Assembly (NCBI GenBank): GCA_032718475.1
Contig: JAUCBJ010008178.1
Span: forward strand, 1 to 64,000
From: Nemertoderma westbladi
Taxonomy: Eukaryota; Xenacoelomorpha; Nemertodermatida; Nemertodermatidae
DNA: 64,000 nt
Reading direction: 5' to 3'
Under the pieces are notes generated by a model. The model ran no database searches, was not told where the DNA came from, and worked only from the letters and a program-made list of their open reading frames with translations. The position numbers and the translations under genes are program-made. Below are positions 1 through 9,763 of this stretch, in pieces; the stretch's first letter is position 1, and every line of letters starts with the position of its first letter.

Positions 1-231
1 ATCTTTGGATTATAGCAGACATTCATGTACCATCTCCATGTGGTAGTAATTAAGTGAAATTATTTAGTTAAACGAAATACCGGAGACAAAGGGATAACTT
101 TGGCATCTCACTGCCACATATGTTGGCAGTCAGTAAACTAACTGTAGTTGACCAATATATTATTAATTATCACATTTCATTTCAAAGCAGATATACTGCT
201 CAATCATTGGCATATAGCCAGTAGAGCGTGA

Positions 232-450
232 CAGGACAATTGCCCCCGGACAATTCCCCCCCGGACTATTGCCTCCCGGACTATTGCCCCCCGAGGACTA
301 TTGCCCCCCCGAGGACTATTGCCCCCGCGGACAATTGCTCCCGAGGACAATTGCCCCCCGAGGACAATTGCCCACGAGGACAATTGCCCCACCGACAATT
401 GCCCCCAGGACTATTGCCCCCCGGATAATTGTCCCCCAGACTATTGCCCC
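232..450 (+). repeat. GGACAATTGCCCCCC minisatellite, forward orientation
   Basis: About 15 imperfect copies of a 13-16 bp unit (GGACAATTGCCCCCC, alternating with GGACTATTGCCCCCC). Open frames across it are an artefact of the repeat. The same unit lies inverted at about 1541-1752 and again forward at about 49593-49655. Confidence 0.9.
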
Positions 451-465
451 TAATTACAGTTACCC

Positions 466-1010
466 ACCAAACAATAAATTGGACCCAAGGAAAACTGCAA
501 AATAAATAAGGTCGTTCCTAACTAGCAATTTAGTCTTCCTAACTTGTCACAACATTATACAATAATTTTATATACTAAATCCGTTTTATGTTTAATAAAA
601 CATCCATCTTTACTTATTTATGTGCTCAATAATTTCGATATTTTCAAAATGAAGTATTATTTCATTACAATAATAATAAAATAATAACGCGCTGAAGCCA
701 TTTAATTACGTCATAAAAAGGCTATAGCTAGCAGAAAGACAATTAAATTAAAAAAAATACTGATGAAAAGCAAAATAAGTTAAAGTTTGGCTCTTTCCGG
801 TTTCAGGGGCACTGAATTTTTAACAACTGTAGTATTACTACTAATATTACTGTCAACTGTTATTTATTGTACCGGTTCATCAGTTTTTGGTGTACAGGTG
901 TATAAACACAAGCTGACCCTGACAACAGCTTCCATTTGAGATGTAGTCTCACACGACCACAGACTGACTGACTCATGTTGGCAGTATTTCTACAATTTTC
1001 TGCTCTTTTC
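466..1010. other. AT-rich sequence, no gene seen
   Basis: No long open frame, no domain-like translation and no structural RNA recognised. It lies between the two inverted minisatellite blocks. Confidence 0.5.
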
Positions 1011-1014
1011 CCTC

Positions 1015-1100
1015 AATTGGTAAAGTGATCGTTTTTGTTTTGGTTAGAAACGTCCGCCTCTGTAACCTGCTCCTTTCCCTACAAAAATGGTGAAATTAAT
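1015..1100 (+). repeat. Dispersed repeat containing the CTGTAACCTGCTCCTTT motif
   Basis: A GTTTTGGTTAGAAACG segment followed by CTGTAACCTGCTCCTTTCC recurs with substitutions near 49485-49545, 54330-54410 and 54625-54660. All four copies are on the plus strand. It looks like a short interspersed element family, but I could not fix its ends. Two of the copies lie close to the GGACAATTG minisatellite and one ends at a poly(C) run. Confidence 0.5.
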
Positions 1101-1540
1101 TTGCAATTGTATTGTTTAATATATACCGGGTACTCCTATTTCTATTATTATACCGTACTCAGATTATGCTGTTATGTATAATAAAAATATTGATTGAGAA
1201 AACCATGCTTATCCTTTAAAAATAACCATTACCCGTCATAAAATCTTTAAAATTTTTAGGAAAATTTTCCCGGTATTTTCCCGAGGAAACCGGGAAATTT
1301 GAGAAAAATATCAGAGTCTTTTCATAAATAGACAATGTAAAAATGAATATGTAAAAAAATTTCTAAGTCTTTTCCCACAAGTGTTTTAGACACATGCGTT
1401 TTTTATAGCGTTTCAGTGCCCCCAAAACTGAAATTCTCTGAAGTTTAGAAGTGTTGATCAAGGTTAATATTTCATGAATTTCATAAAACTACATATTCAA
1501 AGGATTTCAAGATTTAAAATATATTCATTAAATTAAATAT
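1101..1540. other. AT-rich sequence, no gene seen
   Basis: Noncoding; nothing recognised except a short inverted TTTTCCCGG / CCGGGAAA motif near 1265-1298. Confidence 0.45.
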
Positions 1541-1760
1541 CGGGGACAATTGACCAGGAGTGCAACAGTCCGGGGGGTAATTGTCTGGGGGGCAATAGCT
1601 CGGGGGGAAATTGTCCGGGGGGCAATAGTCCCCGGGGCAATTGTCCTCGAGGGTAATTGTCCGGGGTGTAATTGTCCTCGGGGGGCAATCGCCCGGGGAG
1701 ACAATTGTCCAGGGGGCAATTGTCTGGGGGGGGGGGGGGGGGGGGTAATTGTCCTAGTTC
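1541..1760 (-). repeat. GGACAATTGCCCCCC minisatellite, inverted copy with a poly(G) run
   Basis: On the plus strand this reads GGGGGGCAATTGTCC and GGGGGGCAATAGTCC repeats, the reverse complement of the block at 232-450. It ends in a run of 20 G (1726-1745). With the first block it forms an inverted pair about 1.1 kb apart. Confidence 0.9.
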
Positions 1761-2130
1761 CCCATCAGATTTGTAGTACTGAAGAACCAATAGATTATTG
1801 GTTCTTATATGGGTTATTATAATGAACAATTGCATGGTAGAATATTAATTTGAGTACTTTGGGTTAAATTATATTTATATTACTTGGTGGGAAGCTCGAT
1901 GAAATGTGTGTGAGTTTTATTATTTTTCTAATGAGCGTCCAAAACTCTAACACAATAGCCTCCCCCTAATAAAGCATTTGCAATTAGTGGAAGCTTGCTC
2001 CATATTTTACTCACCTTATTTTACTAAGAGGGTCAGATTCAATTACACAGCGTACTTCTCCTAGTATTAACTATTATTTACAATAGAATCATTCATTATA
2101 GCCCTTCTTCCTATCCTACAAGTTGTTAAG
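1761..2130. other. Upstream region of the astacin gene
   Basis: Noncoding and AT-rich. It would contain the promoter and 5' UTR of the gene starting at 2131, but I see no convincing TATA box or initiator. Confidence 0.35.
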
Positions 2131-3789
2131 ATGAAATTTATCACACAGAATCTGATAGTAGTAATATGCGTTATTGTGGGTGTTGGCGGATATGGTATTC
2201 TCAATATGGGACAACGTTGGCCGAAGTATGTGTTGGAAGCTGGAAAGGAACCAGTTGTGGTTATTCCATACTCCATCAGCGAAAACGGCGGCGAGATTTT
2301 CCTCAGCAAGATAACAGATGCCGTAAACAGCGCTATTGCAGAATTGAAGGAAAAAACGTGCATAGAAGTGATTCCAAAAAATGATTCAAGATTATTACAA
2401 ATTAATGTTATTGGTGATGTGAAATTCATAGATGGTGGTGGATGTTATACAACTGTGGGATATAACAGAGGATCTAAGACACTATCTCTGTCTCGCGGTT
2501 GTTTGTTCAAGCAAACTGCGCTTCATGAACTTTCACACTTACTGGGAGTACATCATGAACACTACAGAATGGATCGCCCACGCTATGTAAACAGTTCTAC
2601 AAGTTCATCCAGAAATGTTTATGGTGGTAGAAATTATTTCAACCTGCCATACGATTTCTATTCACTTATGGATAGTTCATTTATACCTAAATATCCAATA
2701 TCCCCAGAAGTAACTCCGCTAAAGATAACAAGAACTGGACTCACAAAACTAGAAAAACTTGGTTTATCTTTTTATGAAGCAAAGGAGCTCAATCTCATGT
2801 ACAGCTGCGCTTCACATTGCAATTTCGATGAAATTGTCTGCGAACGCCCAGGATATCTGGATAAGAATTGCGAGTGTGTTTGTCCAGAAGGAGCCGATTG
2901 TGGAAGGAACTGTCCACGTTCTGAGCAATCTGGATGTCTGGAACCAGGGTTTATTGACACACAATGCCAATGCTACTGCCCAGCAGGTTATCCTCCATGT
3001 GTGCGAGATTGCAATGTACAAAGTGTTCACTGTCTTTTCCCAGGATACATCGGAGAAGATTGCAAATGTATTTGTCCAGAAGATAACCCAGACTGTGGGA
3101 CTTACTGTGATTATGCCAACATCCACTGTGAAGGACCATCTTATATTGATAAGCAATGTAATTGTGTCTGCCCAGGAAATAATTCAGATTGCCAGACAGA
3201 TGTAAGACAGGGAGGCAACCATTGCTTAGCAGGGGAATTTCAATGTGCTAATGGTCATTGTATCCCCAAGGGAGATAAATGTAACATGATTAACAATTGC
3301 GGTGACAATTCTGATGAAGGTGATGTTTGTCCGCCATGCGCAACTTCTTATGGGTATTATCAATGTGCAGATGGTATCCAATGTTTGCATCGTAAGAAAC
3401 ATTGCAATGGTGTCAGAGATTGCAAGGATGGTAGTGATGAAGATAAGTGGTGCCCTTGCAAACAAGTCCATTCTTGGCGTTGTCGGTCTGGGGAATGCAT
3501 TTGGCATAAAATGTTGTGTAACGGGGTAAATGACTGTGAAGATGGGAGTGATGAAATATCCTGTTGCAACAGTGATGGCAATTTCCGGTGTCCTAATGGG
3601 TTATGTTTTAAAAATGAACAAATGTGTAGAGGGCCAGATCGATGTGGGGATATGTCGCTGGATAATGCATGTTGTGATGTCGTGGATCCTACTTTAGTGT
3701 TCCAATGCCCAGATACCTCGGTATGCATAAAAGCAAATGAATTTGGAGATCGGATAAAGGACTGTCCAGATGGTAGTGATGAATTTTAA
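2131..3789 (+). CDS. Astacin-like metalloprotease with Cys-rich and LDL-receptor class A repeats
   Basis: A 552-residue single-exon ORF with an ATG start. Residues 5-25 form a hydrophobic signal peptide or signal anchor. An astacin (M12A) domain follows to about residue 215, with the zinc motif HELSHLLGVHHEHYRMDR at about 130-147 and a Met-turn region YDFYSLMDSSF. Next come about four Cys-rich repeats of the form PGYID..C.C.CP (about 227-355), then about five LDLa repeats, several carrying the acidic DGSDE calcium-binding end. The likely role is an extracellular or membrane-tethered zinc protease that binds partners through its LDLa modules. Two oddities: the Met-turn reads SLMDSS, so the usual zinc-ligand Tyr of SIMHY is missing, and no astacin propeptide is evident. 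The last LDLa repeat ends at DGSDEF and stop without its final Cys, so a downstream exon, or a truncated or retrocopied gene, is possible. Confidence 0.85.
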   Translation: MKFITQNLIVVICVIVGVGGYGILNMGQRWPKYVLEAGKEPVVVIPYSISENGGEIFLSKITDAVNSAIAELKEKTCIEVIPKNDSRLLQINVIGDVKFIDGGGCYTTVGYNRGSKTLSLSRGCLFKQTALHELSHLLGVHHEHYRMDRPRYVNSSTSSSRNVYGGRNYFNLPYDFYSLMDSSFIPKYPISPEVTPLKITRTGLTKLEKLGLSFYEAKELNLMYSCASHCNFDEIVCERPGYLDKNCECVCPEGADCGRNCPRSEQSGCLEPGFIDTQCQCYCPAGYPPCVRDCNVQSVHCLFPGYIGEDCKCICPEDNPDCGTYCDYANIHCEGPSYIDKQCNCVCPGNNSDCQTDVRQGGNHCLAGEFQCANGHCIPKGDKCNMINNCGDNSDEGDVCPPCATSYGYYQCADGIQCLHRKKHCNGVRDCKDGSDEDKWCPCKQVHSWRCRSGECIWHKMLCNGVNDCEDGSDEISCCNSDGNFRCPNGLCFKNEQMCRGPDRCGDMSLDNACCDVVDPTLVFQCPDTSVCIKANEFGDRIKDCPDGSDEF

Positions 3790-4630
3790 AAAACATTTAC
3801 TGCAGTTATTTGGACTGATTTTCTTCATGTTGTGATAGGATATGTATGTTGGTGTTGGGAACAATAATCTCAGTAATAATAGTAGTAATCATAATAATTT
3901 CAGTTTATATTTATGTTAAACTGCTTTACAACTTATCCATATCAGTAATATATTATTGTACTAGAATTATAAATCTTATTTTGGAAGTGTGTGTTGTTTT
4001 GAGTGGAAAGATTTCTAAGTAAAGATAGGAATACTTAACAGAAAGGCAATAAGATTTTCTAAAGGAAGTTCAGAAGGTGTAAATAATGGCGCTAAATGTA
4101 GGAGAGTGTAGCACAGTTGAATCAAGTGTCAAGATTTTTTATCTCTCTATAAGCAGCATACTGCGTTGCAGCTACCTACATTAAGATTGTTGTGCCAACT
4201 TATAGACTAATTTGTGACTACATCTTTAAGGCAAGGCTCCTTTAAATTGTGTTTCATTTCGTTTCATTGTCTTTAATCAAATAAAATTGATAATGGTTAT
4301 GAGGTAAAAAGTGCACAGCACAAATAAAAATAGGTGGAATATAGAGTAATTATATATAAATGGCGATACACAATAGTTATTACACCAAACTGGTCATTCA
4401 AATCCAATTAATTCTGTCTGTTTGGCTGATATTATATTACAGTTGTAGTAAGATAAACAACATTGACGAATAAAAGTATAGTGGTAAAACAAACATCACT
4501 GATGAGTACAATAGTCGTATATACTAGTAGAATAAACTGCACCAATCAATAAAATAACCATATATCGGTGTAGATAAGGAAAGAATGGATCTCGACAATG
4601 CATTTCGGCATGAATATGTATGGGCAAGGT
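3790..4630. other. 3' flank of the astacin gene, no further gene seen
   Basis: AT-rich; probably holds the 3' UTR. No other open frame or repeat was recognised before the LINE fragments begin. Confidence 0.4.
4280..4285 (+). terminator. Candidate polyadenylation signal AATAAA
   Basis: An AATAAA hexamer about 490 bp downstream of the astacin stop codon. Its position is plausible, but in AT-rich DNA the hexamer can occur by chance. Confidence 0.35.
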
Positions 4631-4631
4631 T

Positions 4632-6165
4632 TACTACTACTACTCCTACTACGATTGGTGTGTTGCATTGCAGCTGCATTATATATATTTTACATATATA
4701 TTAAGAATGCTGTGTTGACTTATCAACAAAAGTGCACCGCCACAACTCCCTATCACCCATGACATTTGCTAGAACATCCGCATCTTCATGGCCAGTCCCA
4801 GTGTCCTTTAAGATGCATCTCAAGTAAGTCATGGGCTGTCCACCATATGCTTATTCACTCCATGAGGGCACAAGATTATGCACTGGCTGGTCCTCACATT
4901 GAAAGCAATGTCCTCAAAGCGGAGACGGTTCCATTCAAGTGTCTACTACTACTACTGGGATTGGCATGCTGCATTGCAGCTGCATTTTTAAGAATGCTGT
5001 GCCGGCTTGTCAACAAAATTGCACCGCCACAACTCCCTATCACCCATGACATTTGCTAGATCATCCGCATCTTCAAGGCCATTGTCCTTTAAGATGCGTC
5101 TCAAGAAAGTCATGGGCTGTCCACCATGCTTATTCACTCCATGAGGCTGCCAAAGTACAAGATTATGCACTGGCTGGTCCTCACGGCGAAAGCAATGTCC
5201 TGCAAAGCGGAGGCGATTTTGTTCTAGTGTCAAGCTTGGGGGAACCAATGAGACACCTCCAATGTTATATAGTGTCTGGTTGGAGATTTGTGCATTGTAC
5301 TTGACACAATGAACCCGGCGTAGCATTCTTGTGAATGTGCCAACCAGAGATTTGGTGTCCTCAGCAGTTAGAGCCCAGCATGGACTCCCGTAGAGGAGTA
5401 CTGGAACTACTGCTGCTCTAAATAATCAGACCTTAAGTTTCCGATTAATTCTCGGTGACTTCCAAATCCTGGAAAGCCTATTCAAGGCTGCCCATGCCTT
5501 TCCATGCCATTCAAGTGTCAAGCTAGGGGAGACTAATGGAACACATCGAAAGTTGTATATAGTGTCTGGTTGGAGATGTGTGCAATGTACTGGACGCAAT
5601 GAACCCGGCGTAGCATTCTTGTGAATGTTCCAACCAGAGATTTGGTATCCTCTGAAATTAGAGCCTAGCATGGATCCCACATAAGAGTACTAGTACTACT
5701 ACTGTCATAAATAGTCGAATCTTAAGGTTCCGTTTTATTATATTATTCTCTGGGACTTCAAAATCCTGGACAGACTATATTCAACGCTGCCCATGCCTTC
5801 CCCTTACATATCCAAAGGTCTTCATCTGACTTTCTGATCCATGATCCCAAATAGCAGAAGTCATCCACATGCGCAAGCAAGCCATTCCTAGAGCTTATGC
5901 CCTTATGATCAGACATTTCTTGAGGGCTGTCTAGGTTCACTGATTCTAGTGATTCTGACAGTACCCCTAAGTCATCAGCAAAGTCTAGATCAGTAAGATA
6001 CTTTTCTGGATTTCCTCTACTTCTTGTGCCAGTAGGAGGTGGTACCATCACCCCATCGTTATTAAGATGGACTAAGAACATGCGTAGAACATAGTCAACC
6101 ACATTTACGAATAAGATTGGTGCAAGTATGTCACCCTGAAGGACTCACCATAAGATTTCGGGCTA
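4632..6165 (-). mobile_element. Old LINE family A fragment (RT part), split by a younger copy
   Basis: The minus strand reads as decayed family A LINE sequence: the 3' terminal part at 4632-4943, continued at 5520-6165 with recognisable RT segments such as YLTDLDFADDLGVLSESLES. The two parts join exactly when the nested copy at 4944-5506 and one copy of its 13-bp target duplication are removed. The frame is broken many times, so it is non-functional. It is 5'-truncated near 6165. Confidence 0.8.
4944..5506 (-). mobile_element. Nested 5'-truncated LINE family A copy with a 13-bp TSD
   Basis: This copy holds the last roughly 560 bp of the LINE, ending on the minus strand in a (TAG)n tail at 4944-4957. 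Direct repeats CCATTCAAGTGTC at 4931-4943 and 5507-5519 flank it. The host sequence is an older copy of the same LINE. The C-terminal ORF segment (TLYNIGGVSLVPPSLTLEQN) is largely intact but truncated. Confidence 0.85.
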
Positions 6166-6205
6166 ATGTATGGGCAAGGTCGAACATGAATAAGTACTGT
6201 CTGTA

Positions 6206-6377
6206 AGGAACAACAAAGCAGGAACTATATAACGCAGTACAGTGCTGTAGTATATTCACAACTGCAAACTGTATAAGATTATATATAATAATAAACACTG
6301 AATGAATAATATCAGGGTTACCGTTAGGTTGGTACATGGCCACGACCATGGCACACTATATATACTGTAGGTAGTGT
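6206..6377 (-). repeat. 3' LTR of the gypsy-like element
   Basis: About 95% identical to 13991-14164, with the same orientation and length. It contains a TATATATA box on the minus strand. The LTR terminates ...CCTTACA in the element's direction. Confidence 0.8.
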
Positions 6378-6409
6378 GGTGTATCCACTTTTCTTCCTTG
6401 TCAAATAAT

Positions 6410-6717
6410 TGCATTACACCACTAATGGACTAATGCTACTGAAATTAACTGATAGGGCAAGGGCATACATATAACCATATTTACTTCGTGCCTAACAAAA
6501 TGTATTATCACACAAATTTAATAATTGCAATACACCAATAACCGATCAATACTAGTGAAAATACCTGATCACATATGACATATAACCGTCTTTACTTCCA
6601 GTCTAAAGAAATAAATGTATTATCGCACAAAAGTAATAATTGCATTACACCAATAATGGACCAATACTATTGAAAATAACTGACAAATAACCGTCTTTAC
6701 TTCCCGTCTAAAAAAAG
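6410..6717. repeat. About 115-bp tandem repeat, roughly 2.6 copies
   Basis: The unit begins around ATTGCATTACACCA(C/A)TAATGGAC and ends with TAACCGTCTTTACTTC; copies start near 6410, 6525 and 6640. It lies between the gypsy pol C-terminus and the 3' LTR, so it belongs to the element's 3' untranslated region. Confidence 0.75.
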
Positions 6718-7803
6718 TATGATCCAGTACATAGAAATGTCCGTTGGCTGCGAGATGTGTCCAATGGTATATCGGGAGGTTCTGGTAGATAACATTCCAT
6801 TGCAGTGTCTGGGATGCATGGAGGAATATCAGCCACTAAATCATCCTCGTTATCGTCATGGTTATTATACTTTTCTGAAGACATGGAAGGGATCTTTAGC
6901 ACTAGTATAGGGATAACAATACAGTCACTCTTCTTAACGCGATATGATGTTGAGCGTTAGAAATTTGGAAATTCCTAGGAATTTTTGGATATTACACCAT
7001 TCACCACAATCAGAGGTGACAATATAACGATCACATGATTTACCCTTTGACTTGTCAACCTTAAGGCAAATCAGATACCCAATATAGAAAGATGGATTCA
7101 AAGGATAAGTTGAGTTAGGAGCTTTCGATTTGGAACTATATAAATGATTTTCTAGTTGTGATTTATGTTGTTGAAGTATCAACTGTTGATCAGTAACATA
7201 AAGTTGATCACCTGAAAACTGATCACGTTGGGTCAGCCTTTTCACAAGAGGATAACCCGTGGAAATGGATTCAAACATTCAGGGTTAATGTAGCTCTGGC
7301 TAATACAGTCTCTAAAATAGGTCCACCAGAGGGATCCTGTTTTAACAATTTTAGCTCCAACTTCCATACAGCACGTTTGGCTACAGGGTTCTTATTAATA
7401 TTTTTGACACATCCAATCTCTAACTGTATGCGATTCTTGATAAGCATGGGATCATTGATGAGCAATCGAAAGCCACGTGCAGGCTGTGGCCACTGGACCG
7501 TCCAAAGGGATGAGATTAACTAAGAGTTTAAGTAAACCAGCACGCAAGGAATCATGTTGCTCACTTTCTAAAAACATGAACTTGTATATGAAGTAGTGGA
7601 CTCTCGAACAACAAGGATAAATTGGCGAGCACATCGGAGTACATCAGCCGCGTAGGAAATTCCAATAATGGCAGAGGGATCTTCAGTAGGGAACTGAGGA
7701 CGTTTCTATGGTAATTGGGAGAGGCCAACACATTGGTGAGACTGATTAGTGATATGCTGTATGATCTTTTCAAGATCAAGGGCATAAAGTCTACGAATAA
7801 CAT
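6708..7803 (-). pseudogene. Gypsy-like integrase and C-terminal pol remnant
   Basis: Minus-strand segments in several frames resemble one integrase: ESEQHDSLRAGLLKLLVNLI and PLDGPVA (about 7590-7490), VKNINKNPVAKRAVWKLELK (about 7410), DQFSGDQLYVTDQQLILQQH (about 7230-7150) and the SH3-like end DRYIVTSDCGEWCNIQKFLG (about 7040-6975). A tail with PEPPDIPLDTSRSQR follows near 6780-6740. Frameshifts separate these pieces, so no working integrase is encoded. The order matches a single 3' pol region. Confidence 0.75.
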
Positions 7804-7830
7804 TGGCTTTAAACTGATGTGCTGTCTTAC

Positions 7831-9445
7831 TTACTTACTGTCAGTACAAACAAATGAGCGAGATTTACTCTGTAGTAGGTAAACACTATAGTGTTTTACT
7901 GCTGAGCAGATGGCGAGAGCCTCAACTTCACAAGGTAACCATGCTGATTGGTGATTGCGAAGTTTGGCACTAAAGAATCTTCTCAATAAAAGCTTATTAT
8001 GGCATTGGACATATAGAGTGGCAGCCAAACTTTGTGGATGAGTAGCAGTATCAGTAATTATCCAGAGTACATCGGATGGGACAGGTATGACGATAGACTT
8101 GTTTGTATGAAGACTAGATTGGGAATTATGAAATACTGTCAAATAGTCTGGCGTCCATTGGACTAAATCACTTGATTACTTTCCAGCAGCCAGCTGATCC
8201 AATGGCAAATTACATTTGGTACATTTTGGGATTACACGTGATATGGCCTTGTAGGCCCCAATAAATGATCTCAAATTCTTAGCTGTTGTAGGTACTTCAC
8301 AGGTGGATAATGCAGAAATGGTTGAGGTTCTGCTGAGATTGTTCCATTCTGCCAACGCCAGCCAAGAGCAGATACCACTTTGGGGCAATGATAGTTTTGG
8401 TAGCTGACAAGCAAAGGTTAGACTTATTCAATGCTTCTAACAGTCGTTTCCAATTTGATGACAACTCAATTAAAAATACTGTTTCCTGCGAGTTTTGTCA
8501 TCAGCGAGTTTTGTAACAAAGCCATCCATGAAAGTCCATGCTGGGCTCTAACTGCTGAGAACACCAAATCTCTGGATGGCACATTCACAAGAATGCTACG
8601 CCGGGTTCATTGTGTCAAGTACAATGCACACATCTCCAACCAGACACTCTATAACATTGGAGGTGTCTCATTGGTTCCCCCAAGCTTGACACTAGAACAA
8701 AATCGCTTTGCAGGACATTGCTTTCGCCGTGAGGACCAGCCAGTGCATAATCTTGTGCTTTGGCAGCCTCATGGAGTGAATAAGCATGGTGGACAGCCCA
8801 TGACTTTCTTGAGACGCATCTTAAAGGACACTGGCCTTGAAGATGCGGATGATCTAGCAAATGTCATGGGTTATAGGGAGTTGTGGCGGTGCAATTTTGT
8901 CGATAAGCCGGCACAGCATTCTTAAAAATGCAGCTGCAATGCAGCATGCCGATCCTAGCATCCATGAAAAGATCTCCAAGAACGCGACTCATCAAATCTT
9001 CAAGAGCTGTCTCACTGCCAGGCATCCCCATCGTTGAATGGCAGTAAACATGTATACCCTTACATGTGGTGGCGACCCCGCAATACTTACGAGAATCTTG
9101 GTGGAGTGGAAGTTGATAGAGCTTCTTGAGAAGTTGAGAAGTCTGAGAAGTTGAAAGCTTCCTTTAAGTCAGTAAAAATGATAAACGTCCATTGTGCAAT
9201 CATACGAAGGACTGAGTTGACATCAGACATTAAAGATGGCTGTGGTTTGACATATTGGGCTATTTCCGTAAAAGCTGTTACCATACAAAATCCACATTTC
9301 GGCTTTCGTATCAAAAAGGATGGATTAAGGAACTCCACAATAGTACCAGCACATTCAGGTGTAGCAAAAACATCAAATTGTTTCAGATAATCGAATTTAT
9401 CTTGCAGTTCAATGTGCAGAATGCGACTATATTGTAGTATCCTTT
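7831..9445 (-). pseudogene. Gypsy-like reverse transcriptase and RNase H remnant
   Basis: Minus-strand order: linker LQDKFDYLKQFDVFATPE (about 9410-9355), RT fingers/palm EFLNPSFLIRKPKCGF (about 9335) and KPQPSLMSDVNSVLRMIAQW (about 9250), MGMPGSETALEDLMSRVLGD (about 9030-8972), then after the LINE insertion the TKLADDK segment (about 8510) holding the catalytic Asp pair, the thumb LRSFIGAYKAISRVIPKC (about 8270-8215), and RNase H SAKLRNHQSAWLPCEVEALA (about 7970-7900). Frameshifts and stops make it non-functional. The LINE at 8534-8958 interrupts it, with an 11-bp target duplication. Confidence 0.78.
8534..8958 (+). mobile_element. 5'-truncated LINE family A insertion with an 11-bp TSD
   Basis: The last 425 bp of LINE family A, encoding SPCWALTAENTKSLDGTFTR onward to the C-terminal DKPAQHS. 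Direct repeats CATCCATGAAA at 8523-8533 and 8959-8969 flank it. The tail is only CCTAG, without the usual multiple TAG. It splits the RT of the gypsy-like element. Confidence 0.88.
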
Positions 9446-9763
9446 ACGTATCCTTAAAGTATCCTTTAAACTTATCCTTTAACCCTATTAAACCCGGGGG
9501 GGGGGGTCAATATGAACCCCACCGCGGTTTTTTATTATAATTCTAAAACAAACGCAGTTGGGAATCTGAAATTTTATGACTTTTCCTAAAAATCTATTGT
9601 CTTCCTAGTAGTGAAAACCGTTTTCAAAAATATTGGGTAGTTTTCGAGTTATAGCACCATTTTTTAACCCTACTTTTGGCACTTTTTTTGAGACGTTTTT
9701 TGAAAATTACATTTCGTTAAATATGAATTATAACATCTCTATTTTTTATTTACACCGGTTTTT

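Noticed and set aside
228-505. Pro-rich small ORFs
   Set aside because: Products of the GGACAATTGCCCCCC minisatellite.
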